This document shows, piece by piece, positions 52,511 to 61,601 of a DNA stretch of 64,000 nt. The number at the start of each line of letters is the position of its first letter. Position 1 is the first letter of the stretch. The notes beneath the pieces are model-generated. The model was not told the DNA's origin, ran no database searches, and saw only the letters and a list, made by a program, of their open reading frames with translations. The stretch lies in contig NZ_JADCNH010000003.1 in the NCBI RefSeq assembly GCF_018904615.1, positions 1-64,000 of the forward strand, written 5' to 3'. This stretch comes from Verticiella alkaliphila (GTDB taxonomy: Bacteria > Pseudomonadota > Gammaproteobacteria > Burkholderiales > Burkholderiaceae_B). The translations under genes and the position numbers were made by a program.

Positions 52511-54001
52511 CTATTGACATGGCTCTCCGTAGCTTTTCCAGGCCTTGCCGCGCAGATCCAGCCAGCGCGAGGCCGCCGACGGATTCGGCCGCATGGCGCC
52601 GTCCAGGATCGGCGTCGGGCAACGGCGCGCCACGTATTGCCCCTGCCCACGCTCGGCCAGGAGCTCGCCCCGATCCACCACGACCCGCCCCCGGCTCAGC
52701 ACCGTCTCAGGCCATCCCGTGATCTCCCGGCCTTCGTAGGGCGTGTAGCCGACATTGTCGTGCAGGTCGTCCCAGCGGATGGTGCGTTTGACGCTCGGAT
52801 CCCACAGCACGATGTCTGCGTCCAGCCCCACGGCGATGTCGCCCTTGCAGTGCTCCAGGCCATACATGCGGGCGTGGTTGGTGGCCGTGAGCTGCACGAA
52901 CTGCTCAGGCGTGATGCGGCCCGTGAGCACGCCCTCGGAAAAGAGCAGCGGCAGGCGCAGCTCCAGGCCTGGCACGCCGTTGGCCATTTCCTTGAAGGTG
53001 GTGGCGTCGCCCTTGGGCAGCTTGCCGCTGGTGTCGAAGCGAAACGGCGCGTGGTCCGAACTATAGAGCTGCAGGGTGCCGTCCAGAAAGCCTTGCCAGA
53101 CGGCCTCCTGCGCATCGGCGTCGCGCGCGGGCGGGCTGCAGCAGAACATGGCCCCGTCCAGACCGTCGCGATCCATGTCCTCGGCGGTCAGGAAGAGATA
53201 TTGCGGGCAGCTTTCCGCATGGACCTTGCTGCCCAGGCGCTGCGCCCCCCGGATCAGGTGAATCGCTTCCGGGCCGGAGATGTGCACGAGCAGCACGGGC
53301 ACGTCGAGCAGACGCGAGAGCGAGATGGCACGCGCGCTGGCTTCCGTCTCGGCCAACGGATCGTGCGCCACGCCGTGGAACTTCGGCGCCGTGAGCCCCT
53401 TGTCCAGCAGGCGGCGCGCCACCCAGCGGATGACGTCGTGGTTCTCCGCGTGGATCATGAGCATGGCGCCTTCGCGCCCCGCGGCCTCCATCACCTCCAG
53501 CAGATGATAGTCCTCGATCTTGAGTGCGTCGTAGGTCATGTAGACCTTGAACGACGTAATGCCGTCAGCAATGGCGCGCGGCAGGTCCTGTGCCAACATT
53601 TCCGGGGTGACTTCCGACAGGATCAGATGGAAGCCATAGTCGACCACGGCCTTTTCGCGGGCGCGACGGCTGTAGTCTGCGATGACGTCGGGCACCCGAT
53701 GGCCGCGGTGCTGGGCCGCGAACGGGATGACGGTGGTCGTGCCCCCGAAAGCGGCAGACACGCTGCCGCTGTAGAAATCGTCCGCGCACATGACGCCCGT
53801 GCTTGACGCCTGCTCGATGTGCACGTGGCTGTCGATGCCGCCTGGCATCACCCAGCGGCCGGAAGCATCGATGTCCTGCACACCGGGGGCCAGGTCTGGT
53901 CCGATGGCCGCGATCTTGCCATCGATGATGCCGATGTCGGTCTGGACCGTGGTCGTGGAGGTGGTGACGCGTCCGTTGCGGATCGTCAGGTCATAGCGCA
54001 T
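52511..54001 (-). CDS. D-hydantoinase / dihydropyrimidinase
   Basis: A 496-residue amidohydrolase that opens 5-substituted hydantoins or dihydropyrimidines to N-carbamoyl amino acids. The binuclear metal site is complete: H59-V-H61, the carbamylated Lys K152 (SFKVYMTYD), H184 (HAEN), H240 (VHISG) and D316 (SSDHAPF). The ATG at 54001 gives the standard length. A TTAAC-N5-GTTAA site lies 84 bp upstream. The neighbours hydantoin racemase and N-carbamoyl-D-amino-acid hydrolase make a D-hydantoinase role much more likely than uracil degradation. Confidence 0.92.
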   Translation of the reverse strand: MRYDLTIRNGRVTTSTTTVQTDIGIIDGKIAAIGPDLAPGVQDIDASGRWVMPGGIDSHVHIEQASSTGVMCADDFYSGSVSAAFGGTTTVIPFAAQHRGHRVPDVIADYSRRAREKAVVDYGFHLILSEVTPEMLAQDLPRAIADGITSFKVYMTYDALKIEDYHLLEVMEAAGREGAMLMIHAENHDVIRWVARRLLDKGLTAPKFHGVAHDPLAETEASARAISLSRLLDVPVLLVHISGPEAIHLIRGAQRLGSKVHAESCPQYLFLTAEDMDRDGLDGAMFCCSPPARDADAQEAVWQGFLDGTLQLYSSDHAPFRFDTSGKLPKGDATTFKEMANGVPGLELRLPLLFSEGVLTGRITPEQFVQLTATNHARMYGLEHCKGDIAVGLDADIVLWDPSVKRTIRWDDLHDNVGYTPYEGREITGWPETVLSRGRVVVDRGELLAERGQGQYVARRCPTPILDGAMRPNPSAASRWLDLRGKAWKSYGEPCQ

Positions 54002-54084
54002 GGCTGTTCCATCGTGAAGTTTCGCCGCTGCAGGATTGTTCAGCGGCAAGGGGTCGCTGTCGCTGTCTCTTTTGTGGGGCGACG

Positions 54085-54099
54085 TTAACCCCGCGTTAA
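54085..54099. promoter_or_regulatory. TTAAC-N5-GTTAA operator upstream of the hydantoinase gene
   Basis: TTAACCCCGCGTTAA is a perfect palindrome in its arms, 84 bp upstream of the hydantoinase start and overlapping the last codon of the LysR gene. Sites of identical architecture occur at 55055-55069 and 62554-62568. It contains the T-N11-A form of LysR-type boxes. Confidence 0.65.
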
Positions 54100-55037
54100 G
54101 CGATGGCGACTTCCGCAGCTTCTTCCTCGACAGCCTCGAAGCCGTGATCGACCAGCAGATCGCGCAGCACCTGGATGAAGCTGCGGGTGAGTTGCGCGGG
54201 CGGTTCGTAGCGCAGATGCACCAAATTGGCCTGCAATATGGGTGCATCGTCGATCGGACGCACCAGAATGGGGCGCGCCTTCGACCAACTGCGTACCGAG
54301 AACTCGTCGACCAGCGCGATGCCCATGCCGGTCTCCACCATGCTGCCCGCGTTCTGCGGAGACCCCACCTCGACCACCGTGGACAGCTGACGGCCGCGCG
54401 ACTCGACGTGGCCAGCAATAAGGCGCCCCATGGGCGTCTCGGCGCCATAGCCGATCATCGGCCAAGCGCAGAGGTCGTCCAGGCTCAGGGAGTCCCTGGC
54501 CGCGAGCGGGTGGCTGTCATGCATGATGCACACCAGCCGATTCAGGCACAGCGGCGTGATCTCCAGATTGGGGTGCTCCAGCGGGAGGCTGATGATGCCC
54601 AGATCCGCCTGGTGACTGAGCAGCAGCTTCTGGATGTGCTCGTAGCTGTGGCAGGCGAAGGTGACCTTGCAGTCCGGGTGCACCTCGCGAAAGTTCGCCA
54701 CGGCCTGCGGGATCACGCTCTGCCCCACGCTGGGGCTCGAGACGAGGTTCAGGATGCCGGTGCGATTGAGCGCGAGATCCTTGGCGAGGTGGTTGACCCG
54801 CTGCACGGATTCATAGACGTGCTCCACGGCATGGAAGAGTTTCTTGGCTTCCGGGGTGGCGAAGAGCCGGCCCTTGATGCGCTGAAAGAGCGGAAAGCCG
54901 ATGCGCTGCTCGGTGTGCGCCAGCAGACGGCTCACGGCGGGCTGCGACACGAAGAGCAGTTGGGAAGCGCCCGCAATGGTGCCCGTGGTCATCACCGCTC
55001 GGAAGACCTCGATTTGGCGCAGGTTCAGGGAAGCCAT
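54096..55037 (-). CDS. LysR-family regulator of the hydantoin genes
   Basis: A 313-residue LTTR. The DNA-binding domain is clear (LNLRQIEVFRAVMTTGTIAGASQLLFVSQPAVSRLLAHTE) and the effector domain spans about 90-300. The ATG at 55037 was preferred to one 24 bp upstream, which would add an unusual Arg-rich start. It lies between the hydantoinase gene (same strand) and the divergent racemase gene. Three TTAAC-N5-GTTAA sites around it, and in front of the ABC operon 7 kb away, are probable targets. Confidence 0.92.
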   Translation of the reverse strand: MASLNLRQIEVFRAVMTTGTIAGASQLLFVSQPAVSRLLAHTEQRIGFPLFQRIKGRLFATPEAKKLFHAVEHVYESVQRVNHLAKDLALNRTGILNLVSSPSVGQSVIPQAVANFREVHPDCKVTFACHSYEHIQKLLLSHQADLGIISLPLEHPNLEITPLCLNRLVCIMHDSHPLAARDSLSLDDLCAWPMIGYGAETPMGRLIAGHVESRGRQLSTVVEVGSPQNAGSMVETGMGIALVDEFSVRSWSKARPILVRPIDDAPILQANLVHLRYEPPAQLTRSFIQVLRDLLVDHGFEAVEEEAAEVAIA

Positions 55038-55054
55038 CCGGCGTCGGACCTCGA

Positions 55055-55069
55055 TTAACAAAAGGTTAA
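55055..55069. promoter_or_regulatory. TTAAC-N5-GTTAA operator between lysR and the racemase gene
   Basis: TTAACAAAAGGTTAA, extended to ATTAAC...GTTAAT (55054-55070). It is 18 bp upstream of the LysR start and 84 bp upstream of the racemase ATG, so it can serve autoregulation and activation of the divergent operon. Confidence 0.7.
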
Positions 55070-55152
55070 TTCACACCGACGTTTGTGCAATTTCTGTGCC
55101 ATTTGCTTTCCCGTACAGTCTCCGGGTCGAGACCGGTCACGGGGATAACGTC

Positions 55153-55821
55153 ATGCAGCGCACTCTCTATGTCATCAACCCCAATCGCAGCGGGATCGTG
55201 ACGCAGGGCATCGATGCGGCGCTGAAGCCGCTGCGCGTGCCGGGCGGCCCACGCATCGAATGCCTCACCTCCGAAGACGGGCCTCCCGGTGTGCAGACCC
55301 AGCAGGATGTCGACGGGGCCGTGATGCCCCTGGTGAGACGCTGCGTCGCGCTGCCTGCGGACTGTGCCGCGGTGATCATCGCCTGCTTCAGCGATCCAGG
55401 CCTGCATGCCGTGCGCGAAGCCATGGCACCGCGCCGGGTGCCCGTCTTGGGCATCAGCGAGTGCGGCCTGCTGACGGCGCTCACGCTGGGGCAGCGCTTT
55501 GGCGTCATCGCGATTCTCGATACCTCGATTCCCCGTCACCTGCGCGCCTACGGCGCCATGGGCATCCTCGACCGCTTTGCGGGGGAACGCGCCATCGGTC
55601 TGCAGGTGAGCGAGCTCACCGACCACGCACTGACGCTCGAGCGCATGATCGACGCCGGCCGCCATCTGGTGCAGCACCAGGGCGCCGACGTCCTGGTCAT
55701 GGGCTGTGCCGGCATGGCGGGGTTCCGCGACGCGCTCCAGGACGCGGTCGGCGTGCCTGTCGTCGAGCCCACGCAGGCCGCGGTCTCCATGGCCCTGGGC
55801 CGTGCGCTCCTCGGCTGGTGA
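55153..55821 (+). CDS. hyuE: Hydantoin racemase (Asp/Glu racemase superfamily)
   Basis: A 222-residue racemase. The two catalytic cysteines are C78 (IIACFSDPGL) and C185 (VMGCAGMAG), and the fold starts LYVINPNRSG. Members of the group include HyuE, which racemises 5-substituted hydantoins so that a stereospecific hydantoinase can use both isomers. GGGGAT precedes the ATG. It heads the plus-strand operon racemase, carbamoylase, dehydratase. Confidence 0.9.
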   Translation: MQRTLYVINPNRSGIVTQGIDAALKPLRVPGGPRIECLTSEDGPPGVQTQQDVDGAVMPLVRRCVALPADCAAVIIACFSDPGLHAVREAMAPRRVPVLGISECGLLTALTLGQRFGVIAILDTSIPRHLRAYGAMGILDRFAGERAIGLQVSELTDHALTLERMIDAGRHLVQHQGADVLVMGCAGMAGFRDALQDAVGVPVVEPTQAAVSMALGRALLGW

Positions 55822-55871
55822 CGGCCGCCCGCCCTCTTCATCGAACACTTTCCTCTCCTTTGCCGCTTGCC

Positions 55872-56879
55872 ATGACTCGCACCATCACTGTCGCCGCCGC
55901 CCAGCTGGGCCCCATCCAACGAAACGAGGAACGCGACGTCGTCGTCGCGCGCATGGTCCGACTGCTCGAGCGAGCCCACCGAAGCGGCGCCAACGTGGTC
56001 GTGTTTCCTGAACTCGCGCTCACCACGTTCTTCCCCCGCTGGTACGTGGAGGATCTGGACGAGGCTGACGCCTGGTACGAAGAGACCCTGCCCTCGCCCG
56101 CCACCCAGCCCCTCTTCGACGCCATCCGCAAGTACAGCCTCACGTGCTACCTGGGCTACGCCGAGCTCGCCTACGAGCCGGACGAGACCGGCATCATGCG
56201 CAAGCGCCGCTTCAATACCTCCGTGATCATCGCGCCCTCGGGCGAGATCGTGCTGAAGTACCGCAAGGTGCACCTGCCCGGCGACAAGGAGTTCTCCAAG
56301 ATCCGCAACGTGCAGCATCTGGAAAAGCGCTACTTCGAAGTCGGCAATCTGGGCTTTCCGGTCGTGGGCGCGCCGGTGGGCGAGGTCGAGCGCGTCAACA
56401 TGGGCATGCTCATCTGCAACGACCGCCGCTGGCCCGAGGCCTGGCGCGAGCTGGGCCTGCAGCAGGTGGAACTCGTCATGCTGGGCTACAACACCCCAGC
56501 CGTGAACCAGGAGAACCGCGGCTTCGAGGCGCATCACCTGCGCAACTTCCACTCGCAGCTGTCGATCCAGGCGGGCTGCTACCAGAACGCGACCTTCGGC
56601 GTGGGCGTGGCCAAGGCAGGCAACGAAGACGGCTTCGAATTGATGGGCCATTCCATCATCGTCAATCCGCAGGGTGAGATCATGGCCATGGCCACGAGCT
56701 GGGACGACGAACTGGTGGTGGCCGACTGCAACCTCGCCATGTGCGAGCTGGGCCGCAACACGATCTTCAACTTTGCCAAGCACCGCCGCCTGGAAGCCTA
56801 CACCCGTATCACCAGCCAGACGGGCAGCGCGGCCCCTGCCGTGTGGCAACCCGCGACGTCGACCACGGGAGCCGCATGA
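55872..56879 (+). CDS. N-carbamoyl-D-amino acid amidohydrolase (D-carbamoylase)
   Basis: A 335-residue nitrilase-superfamily enzyme with the catalytic triad E47 (FPELALTTFFPRW), K132 (KYRKVHLPG) and C182 (LICNDRRWPE). The pattern, including HLEKRYFEVGNLGFPV and AKMG-like NMGMLICNDRRWPEAWR, follows the D-carbamoylases of Agrobacterium, which release D-amino acid, CO2 and ammonia. A C-terminal tail of about 20 residues is longer than theirs. It lies between hydantoin racemase and a PLP dehydratase, completing the route. Confidence 0.92.
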   Translation: MTRTITVAAAQLGPIQRNEERDVVVARMVRLLERAHRSGANVVVFPELALTTFFPRWYVEDLDEADAWYEETLPSPATQPLFDAIRKYSLTCYLGYAELAYEPDETGIMRKRRFNTSVIIAPSGEIVLKYRKVHLPGDKEFSKIRNVQHLEKRYFEVGNLGFPVVGAPVGEVERVNMGMLICNDRRWPEAWRELGLQQVELVMLGYNTPAVNQENRGFEAHHLRNFHSQLSIQAGCYQNATFGVGVAKAGNEDGFELMGHSIIVNPQGEIMAMATSWDDELVVADCNLAMCELGRNTIFNFAKHRRLEAYTRITSQTGSAAPAVWQPATSTTGAA

Positions 56880-57919
56880 TGCCGGCCACGGCGATGCGCG
56901 CAGCAGGCCTGCCCGAGACGATCGCACATGAGCTTCTGGGCGCGCTGCGCGTGCCGCGCTTTGTCGACGTGCAAGCCGCAGCGCAGGCCATTGCTCCCCA
57001 CGTGCGCCGCACGCCCTTGCTGCATTCGGCGGCGTTGAGTGCACGCGCGGGTGGCGACGTCTGGCTCAAGCTCGAATGCCAGCAGCTGACGGGCTCTTTC
57101 AAGCTGCGCGGGGCCTTCAACGCCATCCTGGCGCTGGATGATGCCCAACGCGCCCGCGGCGTGGTGGCCTACTCCACGGGCAATCACGGCCAGGCGATCG
57201 CCTGGGCCGCCAGCGCCCTCGGCGTACCGGCCACCATCGTGATGCCGGTGGACGCACCCCGCAACAAGGTGCAGAAGGCGTTGGACAAGGGCGCGCGCGT
57301 CGTGCATTACGACCGGCGCACCGAGAGCCGCGAGGACATCGGCATGCGCCTCATGGCCGAGACCGGCGCGGTGCTGGTGCCGCCCGGCGATCACCCGTTG
57401 GTGCTCGCCGCGCAAGGCACCGTCGCCCTCGAAGCGGTTCAGGATCTGCCTGCCGATGCGCGGGAGCGCCTCGGCCTCTTTGCCGCGCCGTGCGGTGGCG
57501 GGGGACTGATGGCGGGCTGCTGCCTGGCATTGGACACCCTCAGCCCGGACACGCGTCGCGTTGCGGTGGAGCCTGCGGCGTTCGACGACACGGTGCGCTC
57601 GCTCGCGAGCGGGCGGCGTGAAACGAATCCGTCGTCAGCCGCCAGCATCTGCGACGCCCTGGCCGCCGTCACGCCCGCCGAGCTGCCCTACGCCATCAAC
57701 GGCGCACTCCTGTCCGGCGCGGTCTCCGTGACCGACGACGAAGTCCTCGCCGCCATGCGGTTCGGGCTGGAGGAACTGCGGCTCGTGCTGGAACCGGGCG
57801 GCAGCGTTGCCCTGGCTGCCCTGCTCGCGGGCAAGCTCTCGCTCGACGGTCAGAGCGCCGTCATCGTGCTGTCGGGCGGCAACGTCGATCTTCCGCTGTT
57901 ACGCTCGGCCCTCGGGTGA
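56876..57919 (+). CDS. PLP-dependent serine/threonine dehydratase-like enzyme
   Basis: A 347-residue fold-type II PLP enzyme. The PLP Lys lies in LTGSFKLRGAFNA, the phosphate loop in CGGGGLMAG, and STGNHGQAIAWAA precedes. Threonine dehydratase and serine racemase belong here. The start ATGATG overlaps the carbamoylase stop. In the context of a D-hydantoin pathway it may dehydrate a hydroxy amino acid formed by the carbamoylase to a 2-oxo acid; whether it prefers D- or L-substrates cannot be told. Confidence 0.88.
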   Translation: MMPATAMRAAGLPETIAHELLGALRVPRFVDVQAAAQAIAPHVRRTPLLHSAALSARAGGDVWLKLECQQLTGSFKLRGAFNAILALDDAQRARGVVAYSTGNHGQAIAWAASALGVPATIVMPVDAPRNKVQKALDKGARVVHYDRRTESREDIGMRLMAETGAVLVPPGDHPLVLAAQGTVALEAVQDLPADARERLGLFAAPCGGGGLMAGCCLALDTLSPDTRRVAVEPAAFDDTVRSLASGRRETNPSSAASICDALAAVTPAELPYAINGALLSGAVSVTDDEVLAAMRFGLEELRLVLEPGGSVALAALLAGKLSLDGQSAVIVLSGGNVDLPLLRSALG

Positions 57920-58001
57920 GCGTCACTGAATCACCACGGGCAGCGCCATGTTCCCGGCGGCTGCCCTTTCTGTCGTCATCGCCCCAATGATTGGAGCCGC
58001 C

Positions 58002-58421
58002 ATGCAACTGCCTTCCGCCTTCCACTTCGCCTTCAACGTGACCGATCTCGACCAGGCGCGCGACTTCTATGGTCGCGTGCTGGGCTGCCAGGAGGGCCGC
58101 AGCACCGACACGTGGGTCGACTACGATTTCTTCGGCCACCAGATCTCGATGCACCTGGGTACGCCCTTCGCCACCGCCGACACGGGAAAGGTCGGCAAGC
58201 ACCTGGTGCCCATGCCCCACTTCGGCATCATTCTTCTGCTGCCCGAATGGAAGGCCCTGGCCGAGCGACTCACCCAAGCCGGCATCGATTTCGTGCTGCC
58301 GCCGCAGGTCCGCTTCGAGGGCGAGCCGGGTGAGCAATGGACGATGTTCTTCCGTGACCCGTTCGGCAATCCGATCGAAGTGAAGGGGTTTCGTACCGAG
58401 GAAGCCGTTTACGCAGCGTGA
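58002..58421 (+). CDS. VOC-family (glyoxalase/dioxygenase fold) protein
   Basis: A 139-residue protein with the glyoxalase/bleomycin-resistance fold: AFNVTDLDQARDFYGRVLG at the N-terminus, GHQISMHLG (possible metal His), and MFFRDPFGNPIEVKGF at the end with its Glu ligand. The start at 58002 was chosen over an ATG 54 bp upstream because TTGGAG stands before it and the domain begins there. It follows the dehydratase by 82 bp. The substrate is unknown. Confidence 0.85.
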   Translation: MQLPSAFHFAFNVTDLDQARDFYGRVLGCQEGRSTDTWVDYDFFGHQISMHLGTPFATADTGKVGKHLVPMPHFGIILLLPEWKALAERLTQAGIDFVLPPQVRFEGEPGEQWTMFFRDPFGNPIEVKGFRTEEAVYAA

Positions 58422-58508
58422 TGTGGGGTCGTGGCGGGGCACGGCCCTCCCGGCGTCTTTGGCTGACAGCCGGCCGCTGGTGCATCCTGCGCCAGCGAGC
58501 TCGGGCGG

Positions 58509-59444
58509 TCAGGCCTTCAGGAAGTGCGCATTCAAGCGCTGCAGCGTCAGCGCCAGGATCGTCTCATGGGCTTCGGCCGTGAAGCCGCCCCGGTGCGGCG
58601 TGAGCACGGTACGGTCGCTGTCGATGAGGCCAGGGCTCACCTCGGGTTCGTGCTCGAAGACATCGAGACCCGCGCCGGCGATCTCGCCACGTTCCAGCGC
58701 CTGCACCAGCGCGGCTTCATCCACGGCCGTGCCGCGGCCCACGCTGATGAGATACCCCGCCGGGCCAAGGGCCCTGAGCACGTCGGCACCGACGATATGG
58801 TGCGTGGCGGCGCCGCCCGGCAACGTCACGAATAGGTAGTCCACCTCGGCTGCCAGCGCCACGAGATCCGGGACGCGCGGCCAGGCGACCTCAGACACCG
58901 GGTTGCGCGAGAAGTACGACACCTCCACGTCAAAAGCCGCCAGGCGCTTGCCCAGGGCCTGCCCGATGGCGCCCATGCCGGCAATGCCGGCACGGCGTCC
59001 GCTGACGCGGTGCACGGGCACGGCGTCCGCCCCCCAGCGCAGCGCGCGCACGTCGCGATCGACGACGAGGATGCGGCGTGCCAGGGCGAGCATCATGCCC
59101 ATGGCCAGCTCGGCCACGTCCACCGCGTTCAGCCCGGCACCGGTGAGCACCGTGATGCCGCGACGGCGCGCGGCGTCCAGGTCGATCGTCTCGGTGCCCG
59201 CCCCCAGATTCAGGATCAACTCGAGCGCGGGTAGCTGGGCCAGCACGTCGTCCGTCACCTGAAGCCCCCCGCTCGTGCAGATGAGCGCGCGCGCCTCGGC
59301 CCCATGCGCCTGTACGAGCGACAACGGATCGGCGGCAGCGTGCACGGGCACGAGCACATACGGCGCGGGGATGCGCGCCTGGACTTCGTCGGCCAGCCAC
59401 GGGCCGAGATGCAGGATGGTGATGGCAGTCTGGGAAGCGGTCAT
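58509..59444 (-). CDS. D-2-hydroxyacid dehydrogenase (NAD-dependent)
   Basis: A 311-residue enzyme with the split catalytic and NAD domains of the family. It has the dinucleotide motif GIAGMGAIGQALGKRLAAFDVEV and the catalytic Arg (SVGRGTAVDE), Glu (DVFEHEPEVSP) and His (VLTPHRGG). It reduces 2-oxo acids to D-2-hydroxy acids. The gene is the last of the ABC transporter operon (2 bp after the permease stop) and would act on the 2-oxo acid produced by the dehydratase or by a transaminase. Confidence 0.9.
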   Translation of the reverse strand: MTASQTAITILHLGPWLADEVQARIPAPYVLVPVHAAADPLSLVQAHGAEARALICTSGGLQVTDDVLAQLPALELILNLGAGTETIDLDAARRRGITVLTGAGLNAVDVAELAMGMMLALARRILVVDRDVRALRWGADAVPVHRVSGRRAGIAGMGAIGQALGKRLAAFDVEVSYFSRNPVSEVAWPRVPDLVALAAEVDYLFVTLPGGAATHHIVGADVLRALGPAGYLISVGRGTAVDEAALVQALERGEIAGAGLDVFEHEPEVSPGLIDSDRTVLTPHRGGFTAEAHETILALTLQRLNAHFLKA

Positions 59445-59446
59445 GG

Positions 59447-60130
59447 TCAGGCGGTGCCCATGCGCTGGGCCTTGCGATGTTCGAGTCGGGCGAGGAGCCG
59501 GGTGAGCGGCCACAGTAGCGCAAGATACAGCAGCGCGGCCAGCACGATGGGCGACGGGTTGTACACGAGCGACTGCACGTCGCGCGCGGCGCGCAGCAGC
59601 TCGGGCATGCCCACCACGCTCGCGATGGCCGTGAGCTTGATGATCTCGATGCAGTTGCCCAGCAGATCCGGCAGCACGTTGCGTGTGGCCTGCGGCAGGA
59701 TCACGTCGCGCAGGGCCTGCAGCTGCGTGAGGCCGGTGGAGCGGGCCGCCTCCATCTGGCCCACGGGAATCGTCTTGATGCCCGCGCGGAAGACTTCGGC
59801 GAAGTAGCTCGCGTTGTTCAGCACGAAGGCCAGTGCCACGGCGAGCAGCTTGGGCAGATCGCCGATGACGAAGGGCAGGCCGAAGTACAGGAAGATCAGG
59901 AGCACCAGCGGTGGGAACGCCCGAAAGAAATCGATGTAGACGATGATCGCGCCACGCACCCAGCGGCTCGAGGACTGCGTCTGCCCCAGGGCGAGCAGGA
60001 GGCCGGCGGCTGCGCCGAGAGGGATGACCAGAGCCGAGAGCCAGAGCGTCGTCCAGAAGCCGCTCAGCAAGTGCGGCAAGGCCTCGCGAAACACCGCGAG
60101 GTTGAAGAAGTTGTGCAGGAAGATGTCCAC
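59447..60130 (-). CDS. Amino acid ABC transporter permease (GltK/HisM type)
   Basis: A 227-residue permease beginning at a GTG with GAGAG just upstream. It shows SGFWTTLWLSALVIPLG, YIDFFRAFPPLVLLIFLYFG and the EAA loop [25 protein letters not shown]. It pairs with the permease at 60148. The in-frame extension to 60415 overlaps that gene and was rejected. Confidence 0.9.
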   Translation of the reverse strand: MDIFLHNFFNLAVFREALPHLLSGFWTTLWLSALVIPLGAAAGLLLALGQTQSSSRWVRGAIIVYIDFFRAFPPLVLLIFLYFGLPFVIGDLPKLLAVALAFVLNNASYFAEVFRAGIKTIPVGQMEAARSTGLTQLQALRDVILPQATRNVLPDLLGNCIEIIKLTAIASVVGMPELLRAARDVQSLVYNPSPIVLAALLYLALLWPLTRLLARLEHRKAQRMGTA

Positions 60131-60147
60131 GGGCGGCGACTCTCGGT

Positions 60148-60828
60148 TCAGCGCTGCTCGGCGCGGCGTTCGAGCCAGCGCGAGAACACCACGATGGGCA
60201 GGAAGACGAGCAGGTACAGGAACGCGCCTACCGTCAGGGGCGTCGGATTGCCCGAGTTGGAGGAGGCCGCCTGCGAGACGCTCAGGATCTCGCTCAGGGC
60301 GACGACCGAGCCCAGGGCAGTGTTCTTGGTGGTGGAGATGACGCGATTGGTGAGCGGCGGCACCGCGCGGCGCAAGGCCTGGGGCAGGATCACCCAGCGC
60401 ATCGCGCCCCACCACGAGAGCCCCGTGGAGCGGGCCGCCTCGGTCTGCCCGCGCGGCAGCGACGCGATCCCCGCCCAGATGCTTTCCTGGGCATAGGCGG
60501 CCAGCACCAGCGAGAGCGAGAGCCAGGTCGCCATGAACGACGACAGGTTCACCCCCAGCGTGGGCAGGCCGAAGTACAGCAGGAAGATGATCACCAGCGG
60601 CGGCAGCGAGCGCACGATGTCCGAGAAGCCGATGATGAGTCGGCGCGCCACCACCTGCTGCGTGGCGCGCACGATGGCCAGCGCCAGCCCCCAGACGAGG
60701 CCAGTGGCGACCACCGCGAGGCCAAGGCCCACCGTGATGAGCACGCCCTGCAAGATCTCGGGCGCGTACTGCGCCGCGACCTCACCGTTGAAGAAGGTGA
60801 AGAAGAACCCCGAGCCCGGCTCGCTCAT
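60148..60828 (-). CDS. Amino acid ABC transporter permease (GltJ/HisQ type)
   Basis: A 226-residue permease with [20 protein letters not shown] and the EAA loop [27 protein letters not shown]. It is the partner of the permease at 59447 and begins within the stop of the ATPase gene (ATGA overlap). Confidence 0.92.
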   Translation of the reverse strand: MSEPGSGFFFTFFNGEVAAQYAPEILQGVLITVGLGLAVVATGLVWGLALAIVRATQQVVARRLIIGFSDIVRSLPPLVIIFLLYFGLPTLGVNLSSFMATWLSLSLVLAAYAQESIWAGIASLPRGQTEAARSTGLSWWGAMRWVILPQALRRAVPPLTNRVISTTKNTALGSVVALSEILSVSQAASSNSGNPTPLTVGAFLYLLVFLPIVVFSRWLERRAEQR

Positions 60829-61583
60829 CGTGCCTCCCGGCCCCGGCTGTTCATGTAGCGGCCGACGAAACTGCGCGTGCGCTCGCCCTGCGGGCGCTCG
60901 AAGATGTCGGCCGGCGTGCCGGATTCGGCCACGACGCCACCGTCCATGAAGATCACCCGATCCGCCACGGCGTGTGCGAAGGCCATCTCGTGCGTGACGA
61001 CAAGCATGGTCATGCCTTCGTCGCGCAGCGAGCGCATCACGTTGAGCACTTCGTCGACGAGCTCCGGATCGAGCGCACTCGTGGGCTCGTCAAAGAGCAT
61101 GACGCGCGGCTTCAAGGCGATGGCGCGCGCAATGCCCACACGCTGCTGCTGCCCGCCGGACAGCTGGCCCGGGTAGGCCGACGCCTTGTGCGCCAGCCCC
61201 ACCTTGGACAGGGCCTCCTGCGCGACGGCGTCGGCCTGCGCGCGGCCCATCTTCTGCACACGCCGCAGCGCCAGCGTGATGTTGCCGAGCACGTCCAGGT
61301 GCGGATAGAGGTTGAAATGCTGGAACACCATGCCCACGCTCTGGCGCAGGCGGTTGATGTCCACGTCGAACCGCATGATGTCCTCGCCGTCGATGACGAT
61401 CTGGCCACCCGTGGGCTCCTCCAGTCGGTTGCAGCACCGCAGCATGGTGCTCTTGCCGGAGCCGGAGGGGCCGATGACGCACACCAGCTCCCCCGTGCGC
61501 ACCCGGATGTCCACGCCGCGCAGGACTTCCTGCTCGCCGTAGGATTTGCGCAGGCCGATCAGTTCAAGGATGGGAGCGTTCAT
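60825..61583 (-). CDS. Amino acid ABC transporter, ATP-binding subunit (GlnQ type)
   Basis: A 252-residue ATPase with Walker [11 protein letters not shown]-loop [12 protein letters not shown], signature LSGGQQQR, Walker [14 protein letters not shown] and switch His in VTHEMAFA. All motifs are intact. It lies between the binding protein and the permease genes in a five-gene operon. Confidence 0.94.
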   Translation of the reverse strand: MNAPILELIGLRKSYGEQEVLRGVDIRVRTGELVCVIGPSGSGKSTMLRCCNRLEEPTGGQIVIDGEDIMRFDVDINRLRQSVGMVFQHFNLYPHLDVLGNITLALRRVQKMGRAQADAVAQEALSKVGLAHKASAYPGQLSGGQQQRVGIARAIALKPRVMLFDEPTSALDPELVDEVLNVMRSLRDEGMTMLVVTHEMAFAHAVADRVIFMDGGVVAESGTPADIFERPQGERTRSFVGRYMNSRGREAR

Positions 61584-61601
61584 GGTGGCGATGGCAGGTG
61601 A